Assembly (NCBI RefSeq): GCF_008830185.1
Contig: NZ_WAGX01000005.1
Span: forward strand, 558,001 to 622,000
Source of the DNA: Candidatus Galacturonatibacter soehngenii
GTDB lineage: Bacteria > Bacillota > Clostridia > Lachnospirales > Lachnospiraceae
DNA length: 64,000 nucleotides
Direction of reading: 5' to 3'
Shown here: positions 27,355 to 36,749 of the stretch, piece after piece
Layout: each line of letters starts with the position of its first letter
Position numbering within the stretch: the first letter of the stretch is position 1
Program-made: the position numbers and the translations under genes
The notes under the pieces: generated by a model
What the model was told of the DNA's origin: nothing
Databases searched by the model: none
Seen by the model: the letters and a program-made list of their open reading frames with translations, nothing else

Positions 27355-27395
27355 AAAAAAGTGGAAAGATTTATTATATCTCTTTCCACTTTTTT
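27355..27395. terminator. Bidirectional terminator between YyaL-type gene and sugar permease
   Basis: Perfect 15-bp stem AAAAAAGTGGAAAGA (27355-27369) with TCTTTCCACTTTTTT (27381-27395), immediately after the plus-strand stop and followed by T residues in both directions. Confidence 0.85.
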
Positions 27396-27424
27396 CTTAT
27401 ATGTAAGGACTCGTTGCCTATCTC

Positions 27425-28252
27425 CTAGCCCTTTACGGCTCCTTCTACAATACTTTTTTGCACCTGATCACTTAAAAGCAGATAGATAAGTATCGTTGGT
27501 ATGGTAGCAATTACAAGTCCAGCTCCAATCTCTCCCCACTTAGTCGTATAAGCCCCTACCATGGACATAATTCCAACCGTTAACGTTTTATACTCTTTCT
27601 TACTTACAAAGGTAACTGCAAACATCAATTCATTCCATGATGAAATATAGGTAAAGATGGCAACTGTTGCAAGTGCTGGTTTTACCAGTGGAAATATTAC
27701 ATTTCCAAAGATACGTATTGTTCCACACCCGTCAATCGCTGCCGCTTCCTCCATTTCGCGTGGAATGGAGGATAGAAAGCTTGCCACAATATAAACAGCC
27801 ATAGGAAGCCCAAACGCCACATAAGGAATGATAAGTGCGAAATATGTATTTAAGATATGAAGTTGTTTGAGTACCATAAATAACGGCAGTAATGCCGCAT
27901 GAATGGGAACCATAAGACCTAGTAAGATGATTTTCATAACGGTCTGCCTTCCTCTCCATATCATTCGTTCAATTGCATATGCACTTGTTGAGGCCAGAAT
28001 AATTACAATCAAAATGGTAATCGACGTAACAAACACACTATTAAAAAAATAATTTAAAACCTTTGCTTCTCCAATGGCACTTAGATAGTTTTCAAACTTC
28101 CATTTATGTGGTAATCCTGCTACATTACCGCCAAATATTTCGGTATTGCTTTTTAAAGAAAAGGTCAAAAGCCAATACAATGGATAGATTTGAATGATAG
28201 CAAATAATATCAAAGCGATTTGTATGCACCATTTTTTCCAATTTCTTTTCAT
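27425..28252 (-). CDS. Carbohydrate ABC transporter permease (MalG/AraQ type)
   Basis: 275-residue inner-membrane permease with six predicted spans and the EAA loop EMEEAAAIDGCGTIRIFGNVIFP, typical of the second permease of family 1 sugar importers. It overlaps the preceding permease gene by one base. It needs an ATPase that is not in the operon; a shared MsmK-type ATPase encoded elsewhere is usual in Clostridia. Substrate unknown. Confidence 0.93.
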   Translation of the reverse strand: MKRNWKKWCIQIALILFAIIQIYPLYWLLTFSLKSNTEIFGGNVAGLPHKWKFENYLSAIGEAKVLNYFFNSVFVTSITILIVIILASTSAYAIERMIWRGRQTVMKIILLGLMVPIHAALLPLFMVLKQLHILNTYFALIIPYVAFGLPMAVYIVASFLSSIPREMEEAAAIDGCGTIRIFGNVIFPLVKPALATVAIFTYISSWNELMFAVTFVSKKEYKTLTVGIMSMVGAYTTKWGEIGAGLVIATIPTILIYLLLSDQVQKSIVEGAVKG

Positions 28253-29130
28253 TACAATACCTCCTTTTCTTTAAATAAAAATCCTAGAAATACCGTAAAC
28301 AAAAGACATTCTAAAATAATAAAGATAGAAATTGCACTTCCATATCCATAATGATACGAATCAAAAATGGTTGTATACATATAGATGCTTGGAACCTCTG
28401 TAGAAAAAAAAGGGCCTCCATTTGTTAAGACATATATTAAGTCAAATACCTTTAATGCTCCTATTAAGGAAAAGGTAACACAGACTTTAAGAATTGGCTT
28501 TAACAGCGGAATTGTAATACGGAATGCGACTTGAACTTTACTAGCACCATCCATAAGTGCTGCTTCTAAATATTCGGGTGGTTGCGATTTCACACCTGCA
28601 TACATAATCAACATATGATATCCCACGTACTGCCAAAGAATCGGAATGAAACTACATAGTAAAGCGGTCTTTTCTTGCCCCAGCCAGTCTTGACTTAGGT
28701 TGGTAAGTCCAAGGTTATCAAGTAACGCATTCAACAATCCATAATCTCCATTGTATATTTTTTGCCAAAGCTGCCCAATTACTACCGTTGAAATAATAAC
28801 TGGAATAAAATATGCCGTACGGTAAAATTTTTCTCCTCTGCTTACGTTAGCGACCACAATGGCCAGTAAAAGAGAAAAAGGAAGTTGGATAAAGATAGAC
28901 AATGCCGCGAATAGTAATGAGTTTTTCACTGAATTTAAAAAGCGCGTATCTTGCACTAATTCTATATAGTTATGTAGACCAATAAAGCTTCCTTTTCCAA
29001 TTCCATCCCAATCTAACATACTATAATAAAAGGAAATAAAAATAGGTATAACAACAATCAGTGTCGTTATAAGAAGCGTAGGTAGTAAAAACAAACATAA
29101 CACTTTCTTATTCGATAATATTTTATTCAT
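28252..29130 (-). CDS. Carbohydrate ABC transporter permease (MalF/UgpA type)
   Basis: 292-residue permease with six spans and the EAA loop EYLEAALMDGASKVQVAFRITIPLLKP. First permease of the sugar importer whose binding lipoprotein is encoded just upstream. It probably forms a heterodimer with the product of the overlapping next gene. Confidence 0.93.
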   Translation of the reverse strand: MNKILSNKKVLCLFLLPTLLITTLIVVIPIFISFYYSMLDWDGIGKGSFIGLHNYIELVQDTRFLNSVKNSLLFAALSIFIQLPFSLLLAIVVANVSRGEKFYRTAYFIPVIISTVVIGQLWQKIYNGDYGLLNALLDNLGLTNLSQDWLGQEKTALLCSFIPILWQYVGYHMLIMYAGVKSQPPEYLEAALMDGASKVQVAFRITIPLLKPILKVCVTFSLIGALKVFDLIYVLTNGGPFFSTEVPSIYMYTTIFDSYHYGYGSAISIFIILECLLFTVFLGFLFKEKEVL

Positions 29131-29181
29131 AATTTCTCCAATAATTATCTGAGTGATTTATCTATTTGTTTGGTTCTAATA

Positions 29182-29205
29182 AGGGGCTGTCATTCGACAG
29201 CCCCT
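29182..29205 (-). promoter_or_regulatory. GC-rich hairpin between binding-protein and permease genes
   Basis: AGGGGCTGTC (29182-29191), loop ATTC, GACAGCCCCT (29196-29205): a perfect 10-bp stem eight bases after the binding-protein stop. There is no T run on the minus strand, so it more likely protects the upstream mRNA or attenuates than fully terminates. Confidence 0.7.
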
Positions 29206-29213
29206 CTCTTATA

Positions 29214-30584
29214 TTAATAAAGCTCTGATGGCTGCAATTTTGACATCTTTTCGGCAAACTCTTGAGGAGTTATCTTTAATGCAAGTAATTCTGCAACCAA
29301 ATTTTTATAGCTTTCTGAATCGTCAGCACTTAAGATGTTATCCCACCATGTAATGTAAGATGTTCCAGTCTCCATAAGCTGTGCGGATTGCTGGCTAAGC
29401 GGTGAAAGCTTGCTTGCATCTACACTAGAAGCATCCCAGCAAGGAAGTCCTGCGCCAGCTTCATAGCCTTCGATTCCGATTCGCTCACTTAAATAAGCAA
29501 GATATTCATAGGCTTCTTTTGGATGTTTGGTATTGGCATTGATGTAATAACCGTCTGAACTTCCACCAGAAAATTCGGTTGCTGTTCCAGCAGCGCCTTC
29601 AATAATAGGAAAAGCGATTGCTTTTACTTTTCCATTGGTAACTGCATCCTCATTTTCAAAGTTTGGATGAATCCAGTTGGCTTGGAATAGCATAGCTCCT
29701 TGACCTGCCGCGAATCCAGATACCATTTCATCATAACTCATACTAAGCATGGTTGAATTAAAAGCACCTGCATTTACTAACTCTTGCATTTTTTCGGCTG
29801 CCTTTACAAAGCCTTCGCTGTTGAATTTGGTTGGATCTTTAAACGCTTCCATTATCGCAGGATTTCCCACCTGTCTTGCGGAAATGATGTCAAACCAGTA
29901 CATACCAGGCCATCTATCTTTTTCTCCTAGAATAATTGGATTATAGCCTGCTGCCTTTAATTTATCAACTGCATCTAATAATTCAGTCCATGTCGTTGGA
30001 TAGGTGGCTCCTGCTTTTTCAAACATTTCCGTATTGCAATATAAGTTTGCTAAGAAGGTAATGGTTGGAAATGTATAAATTTTTCCATTATAGGTGCAAT
30101 TTTCAAGCATACCATCTAATATTTTGTCTTTTACATCACTTGTCAGATATTCATCAATTGGTAATAAATAGCCTGCATCAATATATGGTTTTACAAAGCT
30201 TCCACCCCCAAACATATAAGAAATATCAGGTGCTTCGCCTGCGGCAAAAGCAGTCTTTATTTTTGTCTTATATTGTTCTCCAGTAACCCCTTCTTGTACG
30301 ATGGTTACATTTGGATGAAGCTTTTTATAATCTTCTACAGAATCTTCAATGATTTTTTTAACAGGATCTGTGTCCGTTACAGATTGATGCCAGATGGTGA
30401 TAGTGACCTCTTCCTTGGCTTCCTCCTTTACGTCTTCTTTTATTGACGTATCATCACTGGTTTTGTCCTCAGTTGTTGTGATTGTATCTTTTGTGTCCCC
30501 TTTTGTAGATGTGCCTGCACAAGCCATAAGCTGCATTGTCATAACAGCGCTTAATAATAAGACTCCTACCTTCTTCAATCTCAT
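29214..30584 (-). CDS. Sugar-binding lipoprotein of an ABC transporter
   Basis: 456 residues from the ATG at 30582-30584 (GGGAGG ten bases upstream; the longer frame from 30629 and the ATG touching the ribosome site are less likely). Signal peptide with lipobox LMAC, an acidic Thr/Lys/Glu linker, then a family 1 solute-binding fold (VTITIWHQSVTDTDPVKKI, GAMLFQANWIHPNFE). It should load a mono- or oligosaccharide onto the two permeases encoded downstream. The operon lies directly behind its own YesM/YesN pair, which is expected to induce it. Confidence 0.92.
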   Translation of the reverse strand: MRLKKVGVLLLSAVMTMQLMACAGTSTKGDTKDTITTTEDKTSDDTSIKEDVKEEAKEEVTITIWHQSVTDTDPVKKIIEDSVEDYKKLHPNVTIVQEGVTGEQYKTKIKTAFAAGEAPDISYMFGGGSFVKPYIDAGYLLPIDEYLTSDVKDKILDGMLENCTYNGKIYTFPTITFLANLYCNTEMFEKAGATYPTTWTELLDAVDKLKAAGYNPIILGEKDRWPGMYWFDIISARQVGNPAIMEAFKDPTKFNSEGFVKAAEKMQELVNAGAFNSTMLSMSYDEMVSGFAAGQGAMLFQANWIHPNFENEDAVTNGKVKAIAFPIIEGAAGTATEFSGGSSDGYYINANTKHPKEAYEYLAYLSERIGIEGYEAGAGLPCWDASSVDASKLSPLSQQSAQLMETGTSYITWWDNILSADDSESYKNLVAELLALKITPQEFAEKMSKLQPSELY

Positions 30585-30618
30585 TTCATACATACCTCCC
30601 AGTATAGTTTGTTTGTAG

Positions 30619-30649
30619 AGAATGGCCATTCTTTTACAATAATTATTGT
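30619..30649. promoter_or_regulatory. Two adjacent perfect palindromes upstream of the sugar-binding lipoprotein gene
   Basis: AGAATGGCCATTCT (30619-30632) and ACAATAATTATTGT (30636-30649), each a perfect 14-bp palindrome, three bases apart in the 149-bp gap between the response regulator and the transporter genes. They lie 35-65 bp before the start codon, where an operator or leader structure would be expected. Confidence 0.5.
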
Positions 30650-30733
30650 TTCCTCTATTCTACATGAATGGTACGATAGGAATACATTCATAATTATAAC
30701 TACAACATTCACTTTTTTTGCAGAGAAAATAAT

Positions 30734-32335
30734 TCATTCATTATTTGAACCTCTTCGATATTCACTTAATGAAAAACCTGTCATTTTCTTAAACCAGATA
30801 CTTAGATAATGTGCATCATGAATACCAATACAGGTTCCAATTTCATACCCCTTTAACTCAGAATGAAGCAATAATTCTTTCGCTTTTTCTAAACGAATTT
30901 CAGATAAATATTCGCTATAGGTTTTGCCTACAAAACGTTTAAATAATCGTCCCATATATCCTGCGCTGATATGAAACTTCTCTGCCACTTCATTCATATT
31001 AAGTTGAGGATTATCCATATTTTGAAGCAAGAACTTTTGAATTGCTTCAATCAAATCGCCCTTTTCCTTCTCATTAATACGGGCAATCTCACTTGCGGTA
31101 TAGAGTAAGACTTCTTTGGCAATCTGATACATGGTCGGTAAGTCCAAATCCTTTTCATAGGTTCCCTCTAACTTACTTAACTTTTTATAGTAATCTTCGA
31201 TTTGCATACTTACCATGATTTTTAGGCACCAAGAATAAATATCACCAATTCTTATCTTTGCTTTTTGCAAACCATATTCTTTATCATGTTCAAACAATTC
31301 CCATAGTAAGAGTAGTTGGTCATCTACCTTATCAACCATTCCATTTTGTACCAAGGAAGCAATCTCATTCCAGATACATTGTTCCTCACCCGATACTTCA
31401 AGTTCTAATTTCCCTAGATTCGAATACGAAAGAATGCAGTTATTTGCCTCAAGGCTTCCAACATTCAACGCTTCAATTGCTTCCTTATAAGCCGCCCCAA
31501 GCTTTTGATAACTATTCTTTTTTAAACTAATTCCTATGTTTATGTAACATTTTAATCTAGTTATAATCATCTTTTGTAATAAATCCAGGCACTCGATAAA
31601 AGGCATACTTGGGTTATTATTTGCGACTATGATTCGTCCCAATTCATCTTTAAAGAAAAACAAATACTCATCGCTTTCAAAAAACTGTTCAATCAATTCC
31701 CTCGCTTTTAGATACAGTAAAATATCACTATGCTCCACAAGAAAAGACTTTACTGGTTTGATTTCAATGGCAGCGATTTGAATTCTTGCATCGGTTGGAT
31801 GCAATTTTACTTGATAACTTTCCATCTTTTCTCGAAATACACCATCTTCAATTTTACGATTCATTATCTCAATTAAGAATTTCTCACGAAATACTGGAAT
31901 ATGCTCCTTGATTTGCATTTCAAGTTTTTTGCGTTCTTCTTTTTTGCTTCTTTCTTCAAAAATCTTTGTTCTTATTTTATATAATGAGCTATTTAATGCC
32001 TCCTCTTTAATTGGTTTTAATAAATAATCTGCCACCCCAATTTTTATGCTGCGCATGGCATAATTAAATTCATCATAGCCTGTTAAAATAATGACCTTTA
32101 TTTGCGGAAAGAGATGAATGCATTCTTCACTAAACTCAATTCCATCCATTCCTGGCATGCATATATCTGTGATAATAATATCTGGCTCTAATTCCGAAAG
32201 TTTTTCAAGTGCCTTTTTGGTATTGGAGAATTCTGCTATAATAACTAATCCTAATTTTTCTGCATCAATTTTCATCCGCAAGGATTTTCTTATTAACATT
32301 TCATCATCTACTAGAATTACTTTTAATTGTTCCAT
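30734..32335 (-). CDS. YesN-type response regulator, receiver plus AraC domain
   Basis: 533 residues. Receiver with D10/D11, phosphoacceptor D57 in IIITDICMPGMDG and the conserved Lys in DYLLKPIK; a long linker; C-terminal AraC domain (LNMNEVAEKFHISAGYMGRLFK and YEIGTCIGIHDAHYLSIWFKK). It lies 17 bp downstream of its kinase gene and upstream of the sugar ABC operon, which is its likely target. It differs clearly from the regulator at 944-2533, so the two systems probably read different sugars. Confidence 0.93.
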   Translation of the reverse strand: MEQLKVILVDDEMLIRKSLRMKIDAEKLGLVIIAEFSNTKKALEKLSELEPDIIITDICMPGMDGIEFSEECIHLFPQIKVIILTGYDEFNYAMRSIKIGVADYLLKPIKEEALNSSLYKIRTKIFEERSKKEERKKLEMQIKEHIPVFREKFLIEIMNRKIEDGVFREKMESYQVKLHPTDARIQIAAIEIKPVKSFLVEHSDILLYLKARELIEQFFESDEYLFFFKDELGRIIVANNNPSMPFIECLDLLQKMIITRLKCYINIGISLKKNSYQKLGAAYKEAIEALNVGSLEANNCILSYSNLGKLELEVSGEEQCIWNEIASLVQNGMVDKVDDQLLLLWELFEHDKEYGLQKAKIRIGDIYSWCLKIMVSMQIEDYYKKLSKLEGTYEKDLDLPTMYQIAKEVLLYTASEIARINEKEKGDLIEAIQKFLLQNMDNPQLNMNEVAEKFHISAGYMGRLFKRFVGKTYSEYLSEIRLEKAKELLLHSELKGYEIGTCIGIHDAHYLSIWFKKMTGFSLSEYRRGSNNE

Positions 32336-32352
32336 ATAACCCCTCTCCCTTT

Positions 32353-34077
32353 TTAATACTCTTTCATCTCTACATAAAAATGTATCTGTGTCAATTCACC
32401 ATTTTCAATGCGATAAGAAAAACGCTCTTCATAAATAAGCTGCATTCGTTCAATGGTTCCCCTTAGTCCAAAACTAGTTTGTTCCTCTTTTTGGGATTTA
32501 CTTTTTATATGTTCTAAAATATGAGTTGGTATTCCATCTCCGTCATCCATCACCCAGATATGTAGTATGGTTTTGTCCATCTTGGCTCCAATAAAGATAT
32601 GTCCTATCTCTTCTTTTTCTCGAATTCCATGCTGGAACACATTTTCCACTAAAGGCTGTAAGGTAAGCTTTGGCAAACGATAATTTAGTGCCGATTCATC
32701 TACTGTGATTTGCTCTATGAAGGTATCACTAAATCGAATCTTCATGATACTAATGTAATCTTCTACAATCTTAATTTCTTCTGCTACCGTAAGCATATCT
32801 CTACCTTTACTTACACTCCTTCGGTAAAAGTCACCTAAGGCTTGTACTAGCTCACATACTTTTTTATTTTCTCCCAACATGGCAAGTGCTTCAATGGCAT
32901 CTAACGTATTATATAAAAAGTGAGGCTTCATCTGCTCTTGCATCTCATTTAGCTCTACCCTTCGAATTATTTTCTGCTTTTCTATGGTTTGTCGAATTAA
33001 CAATTGGATTTTTTCAATCATTAAATTATAGCCTTCAAATAAAATCGTAAATTCCTTAAAAAAGGATTTTTCATGTATCTTATAAAATTCACCTGTTTCA
33101 GCCTGCTTCATATGTGTAAGCATTAACTGAATTGGCATTGTCACTGCTCTTGAAATAATGACAGAACCAATCAATATTAAGACGGAACTAATAATAATTA
33201 GTATTATATTAATAGAGAGCATTTCTGTGTTATAGCGCTTCATATCAATCGGTAAGATTCGAAGAATCGTATAACCTTCTTTGGGAATCTTTACCCCAGT
33301 AATCAGATACCTCCCGCCATTGACTTTGATATGCTCCATAAAGCTATCCTTTGTCATGTTATTTAACTTATGATTAAACCTAGCAAATTCCCCTTTATCT
33401 AAAATAGAAACCCCATCCTTACAGATAAAATTATCTTCTTGATCCATAATTACAATTTCTTCACTGCCTTGATCTAGAGCATTTAGATAAGTAGAGCGCA
33501 AGGCATCTATTTTTATATTAATACTATAAAAGCCAATGATTTCAAAATTTTCTAAGTTCTTATAGGGCCGAATCATAGATATTGAATTGGTTTCTTCTTG
33601 TGTCGTAACAACCAGTTCATAGCCTCCTTTTTTTAGCAACACTGGTTCATACCATGTAAAGTCATGTAATGAGTCAATGCTATAAAAGTCATTGGACTGA
33701 TCTCCAATGGATAGGATTTGATTTTTCGAATCAATAAACCACACGGATTCTATCAGGTCTGAGAATTGTGTTTGCGCATAGATTCGTTGGTTTAAAGCAG
33801 ACTGTTCTGAGATATTACCAAATAAATCACCTGAATTCATGACCTTTTGAATGACTTCATCTGCAAGCACTAACTTTGAAAAGTCGTTGGCGCTTTTAAT
33901 AACTGTACTAATCGCGGTCTGGATGGTCTGTAAGGTTGCAATGCTTTCTTCTCCCATTATCTTTTTTTCATGCTCCATATAGACAAATTGAAATGTTCTA
34001 AAATACATTCCAATAATAAATAAAATAACAGCAAAATACAAAAGAATTACCTTTATCTCAAGTCTATGTTTCGTCAT
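32353..34077 (-). CDS. YesM-type membrane sensor histidine kinase
   Basis: 574 residues with a first membrane span near 8-27, an extracellular dCache-like sensing region to about 280, a second span near 288-309, a HAMP linker, the His_kinase box with H386 in QMKPHFLYNTLDAIEAL and an ATPase domain (VENVFQHG, MDDGDGIP). It heads the kinase-regulator pair that precedes the sugar ABC transporter and should report an extracellular sugar. Confidence 0.93.
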   Translation of the reverse strand: MTKHRLEIKVILLYFAVILFIIGMYFRTFQFVYMEHEKKIMGEESIATLQTIQTAISTVIKSANDFSKLVLADEVIQKVMNSGDLFGNISEQSALNQRIYAQTQFSDLIESVWFIDSKNQILSIGDQSNDFYSIDSLHDFTWYEPVLLKKGGYELVVTTQEETNSISMIRPYKNLENFEIIGFYSINIKIDALRSTYLNALDQGSEEIVIMDQEDNFICKDGVSILDKGEFARFNHKLNNMTKDSFMEHIKVNGGRYLITGVKIPKEGYTILRILPIDMKRYNTEMLSINIILIIISSVLILIGSVIISRAVTMPIQLMLTHMKQAETGEFYKIHEKSFFKEFTILFEGYNLMIEKIQLLIRQTIEKQKIIRRVELNEMQEQMKPHFLYNTLDAIEALAMLGENKKVCELVQALGDFYRRSVSKGRDMLTVAEEIKIVEDYISIMKIRFSDTFIEQITVDESALNYRLPKLTLQPLVENVFQHGIREKEEIGHIFIGAKMDKTILHIWVMDDGDGIPTHILEHIKSKSQKEEQTSFGLRGTIERMQLIYEERFSYRIENGELTQIHFYVEMKEY

Positions 34078-34170
34078 TTCAACTATTCTCTCCCCCGTAT
34101 TTAGTTATTTTCTACCATATATAACCAATATACAGCCAAACTGTCAAAATGTAAACCAATGGAATCGCAA

Positions 34171-34216
34171 ATACCCAATCACAGACAAGACGACTCAAGT
34201 CTAAGTGATTGGGTAT
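34171..34216 (-). other. Inverted repeat upstream of the sensor kinase gene
   Basis: ATACCCAATCAC (34171-34182) pairs perfectly with GTGATTGGGTAT (34205-34216), with AGAC/GTCT inside. It lies directly downstream of the esterase terminator (minus strand) and about 95 bp before the kinase start; it may be a second terminator stem or an operator. Confidence 0.5.
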
Positions 34217-34219
34217 AAA

Positions 34220-34258
34220 AAACAAGCGTATCAATCATAGTAAATGATACGCTTGTTT
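34220..34258 (-). terminator. Terminator of the esterase gene
   Basis: AAACAAGCGTATCA (34220-34233) pairs with TGATACGCTTGTTT (34245-34258); on the minus strand a run of six T residues follows. Confidence 0.85.
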
Positions 34259-34288
34259 AGATATTTCTCTTGACAGTTTTTTTCCGCA

Positions 34289-35197
34289 TTATAAAATCGT
34301 ATATTTTTTTAAGAATTCAATAATTTGCTTTAAGGTTTCTTTACAGTAAAAGACACTTCCTCCATGATCGGCATCATCTACACAATAAAATTCAACCTTC
34401 TTTTTATGCTCTACACATTTCTCAAATAACTCTATACTTTGTTCAAATGGTACAACACGGTCCTTATTACCATGCATGATTAACAACGGATCATCATTTG
34501 ATTCATCATTAATAAAGTAAATAGGCGATGCCGTAAGTGCCTTTTCCAAATGATTTGAAAGATGGTCAATACCAAGTATGGCTGTTGCAGGTGAATTTGT
34601 TTCATGCTCAAATGCAGATTCGTAATGATGCATCGAGGCTAAGTTGCTTACCCCATACAAATCAATAAACCCTTTGACACTACAAAGAGGTTCATTCGTA
34701 TAATCAAGCATTCCATTCTTCCAGGTTGCCCAACACATGGTAGACGTATGTCCTCCACTTGAATCTCCTGATACAAAGACATTTTCTAAGTCAACTTGAA
34801 GTTCGTCGCTATGGTTTTGAATATAGCGCATGGCACATTTGGCGTCTAAAATCTGTCCTGGAAATAATGTAACATCACTAAAACGATATTCTACGATTGC
34901 TAAAATGTAACCGTTTGTAACAATATCTTTCAAATCCAATATGTGGTCATTTAAGTTTTGTTTCATCCACGCGGAACCTTGTACATGAAAAAAGAGGGGA
35001 TATTTCTTATGCTCTTCAAGCGACATTGGGTAAACCATTCTAAGCCTTAATTCGATTCCATCTCTCTTACAATAAATGATATCATCACTTATAAATGCTC
35101 TTATGTTATCTTTATCCCCTTTTATTACTTTCGTTCCCTTTGGATAATTAATAACCTTTGGCATCGTTTCATAGCTATATTTCATTTCAGGTACCAT
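34289..35197 (-). CDS. Alpha/beta hydrolase (acetyl-esterase-like)
   Basis: 302-residue cytoplasmic hydrolase. The nucleophile elbow is GDSSGG with S146; the acid and base are likely in GNKDRVVPFEQS and DDADHGG near the C-terminus. The oxyanion region reads FHVQGSAW rather than the HGGG of the hormone-sensitive lipase group. Members of this family remove acyl or acetyl groups from small esters or from decorated oligosaccharides; with sugar transporters alongside, deacetylation of imported oligosaccharides is a guess. No signal peptide is present. Confidence 0.85.
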   Translation of the reverse strand: MVPEMKYSYETMPKVINYPKGTKVIKGDKDNIRAFISDDIIYCKRDGIELRLRMVYPMSLEEHKKYPLFFHVQGSAWMKQNLNDHILDLKDIVTNGYILAIVEYRFSDVTLFPGQILDAKCAMRYIQNHSDELQVDLENVFVSGDSSGGHTSTMCWATWKNGMLDYTNEPLCSVKGFIDLYGVSNLASMHHYESAFEHETNSPATAILGIDHLSNHLEKALTASPIYFINDESNDDPLLIMHGNKDRVVPFEQSIELFEKCVEHKKKVEFYCVDDADHGGSVFYCKETLKQIIEFLKKYTIL

Positions 35198-35259
35198 ATC
35201 TTATCCTCCAATCTATATCTTACGATATTGTTTCAACTATGCTTTTGTTCTATTAAGAA

Positions 35260-36636
35260 TTATATCAAATCATTTGTCCGAAATACACGCCATATTACTC
35301 CTGTATTAGGGATAAAAGCATCTGGGTCTCCCCATATATTTAGTCCTGTATCTATGATATACATTGCACCATCAGGCCCAAATACGAGATGTGATGGTCT
35401 TTCAAAGCCTCCTTCTTTTGATAAAGAGGAGGGAAATCCAGTTTTATTGATAGCAAAAGTACTAATTGACCTTGATTTCATATCTATTTTGGATATGCGA
35501 TGACCTGCATTTGTATAGGATACGACATCACCAACTCTTGTGTGAATTGTACTTCCATACTCCGCCAAATAAACATCCCCATAAGGTCCAAACTCCATGT
35601 TGTAATTAAACTCAAACGATCTTATAGTCGAATTAGGCGGAAACGTGACAAAAGGTCTTGGTGGCACATTTGGCTGATTTTTAAACAAAAGGGTCGGTTG
35701 GACACCTCCTGCTGGTCTAAATCTAGGTGAATTCACTGCCTCTCCTGCTGAATAATCAGGCCAGCCATACCACAAATTAGGAAAAATATAATAAAACTCA
35801 TCTGGCGCATTTTCAATCGGCCTACTTCCTACTGAATTATAGCTATTATTTATTGCATACAGTTGACCACTATTATCAAATCTTAAACAGGAGGGATTGC
35901 GAAATCCCCACGCAACTTGTTCCAAATTGGAACCATCTAAATTTGCCCTTAATATACTTCCTGATGCCTTGATATATTTCTTTCGAACCTCAAATTGTAT
36001 ATTGGGTATTCCATAGGGCGAAAAAGCACCGGTTAATGCAATATCATCTGACAAGCCTTCTGCTAAAATATTGTTTGTTGAAAAATTTTGTCCGCGTAAC
36101 ATGACATAGTCTCCAGAGTAATCACATAAAAGTGGAGAAATCGGTACCCATTCATTGTCATTTCCAACTACTCCACTATTGGTCACTGTCCCCTGTCCAA
36201 AATATAATTTATTGTCTGGTGAAAAAGTAACTGGACTATTATAATGATCTCCATTGCTTGGCAATCCCATGATAATATTTTCTCTTGTACCATCTTTGTA
36301 TATCTTTGTTACAAATCCTCTATGAGACACATAAAGTACACCGTTTAAATAATTTATTCCTGATATGGGAGTGACAAAGTCTTCTGCCACTGTCTCCAAA
36401 TGATTCTCTACTAATTTTAATACTTTAGGATTTCCACTTGCCAATCCTGAATCGGTCAAAAAGATGGCTCCATCCTCATCAAAGACCATACTATTTGGAG
36501 CATTTAATTCCTTTAAAAAAACTTCGATGTTATAACCATTTATAATATAAATATCAGATGGATTTACATATCGCTTTTCTATCGAGTCATTTTGATTGCA
36601 CGAATAGATTTTCCTTCCCTTGTTATCACGAAACAT
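35260..36636 (-). CDS. Six-bladed beta-propeller protein, glucose/sorbosone-dehydrogenase-like
   Basis: 458 residues with repeated propeller motifs (NSMVFDEDGAIFLTDSG, FSPDNKLYFGQGT, GFRNPSCLRFDNSGQLYAINN, FGPYGDVYLAEYGS, HLVFGPDGAMYIIDTGL). This pattern is found in PQQ-type aldose/sorbosone dehydrogenases and NHL proteins. There is no signal peptide, which is unusual for PQQ enzymes, and the organism type is not known to make PQQ, so the enzymatic role is doubtful. The ribosome site is weak (AGG eleven bases before ATG). Single gene; function not assigned. Confidence 0.7.
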   Translation of the reverse strand: MFRDNKGRKIYSCNQNDSIEKRYVNPSDIYIINGYNIEVFLKELNAPNSMVFDEDGAIFLTDSGLASGNPKVLKLVENHLETVAEDFVTPISGINYLNGVLYVSHRGFVTKIYKDGTRENIIMGLPSNGDHYNSPVTFSPDNKLYFGQGTVTNSGVVGNDNEWVPISPLLCDYSGDYVMLRGQNFSTNNILAEGLSDDIALTGAFSPYGIPNIQFEVRKKYIKASGSILRANLDGSNLEQVAWGFRNPSCLRFDNSGQLYAINNSYNSVGSRPIENAPDEFYYIFPNLWYGWPDYSAGEAVNSPRFRPAGGVQPTLLFKNQPNVPPRPFVTFPPNSTIRSFEFNYNMEFGPYGDVYLAEYGSTIHTRVGDVVSYTNAGHRISKIDMKSRSISTFAINKTGFPSSLSKEGGFERPSHLVFGPDGAMYIIDTGLNIWGDPDAFIPNTGVIWRVFRTNDLI

Positions 36637-36749
36637 TCGATTAACCTAGTAATTTTTATTATAATATATTCGAACTTATGAAGTAATTATACAATATATG
36701 AAAAAATTAACGATATTTTTCAACTTCTTAAATGTATTTTGATTTCTAT

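Noticed and set aside
34171-34258. Small regulatory RNA formed by two adjacent hairpins
   Set aside because: The right-hand stem with its T run is an ordinary terminator of the esterase gene; no promoter for a separate RNA is visible.
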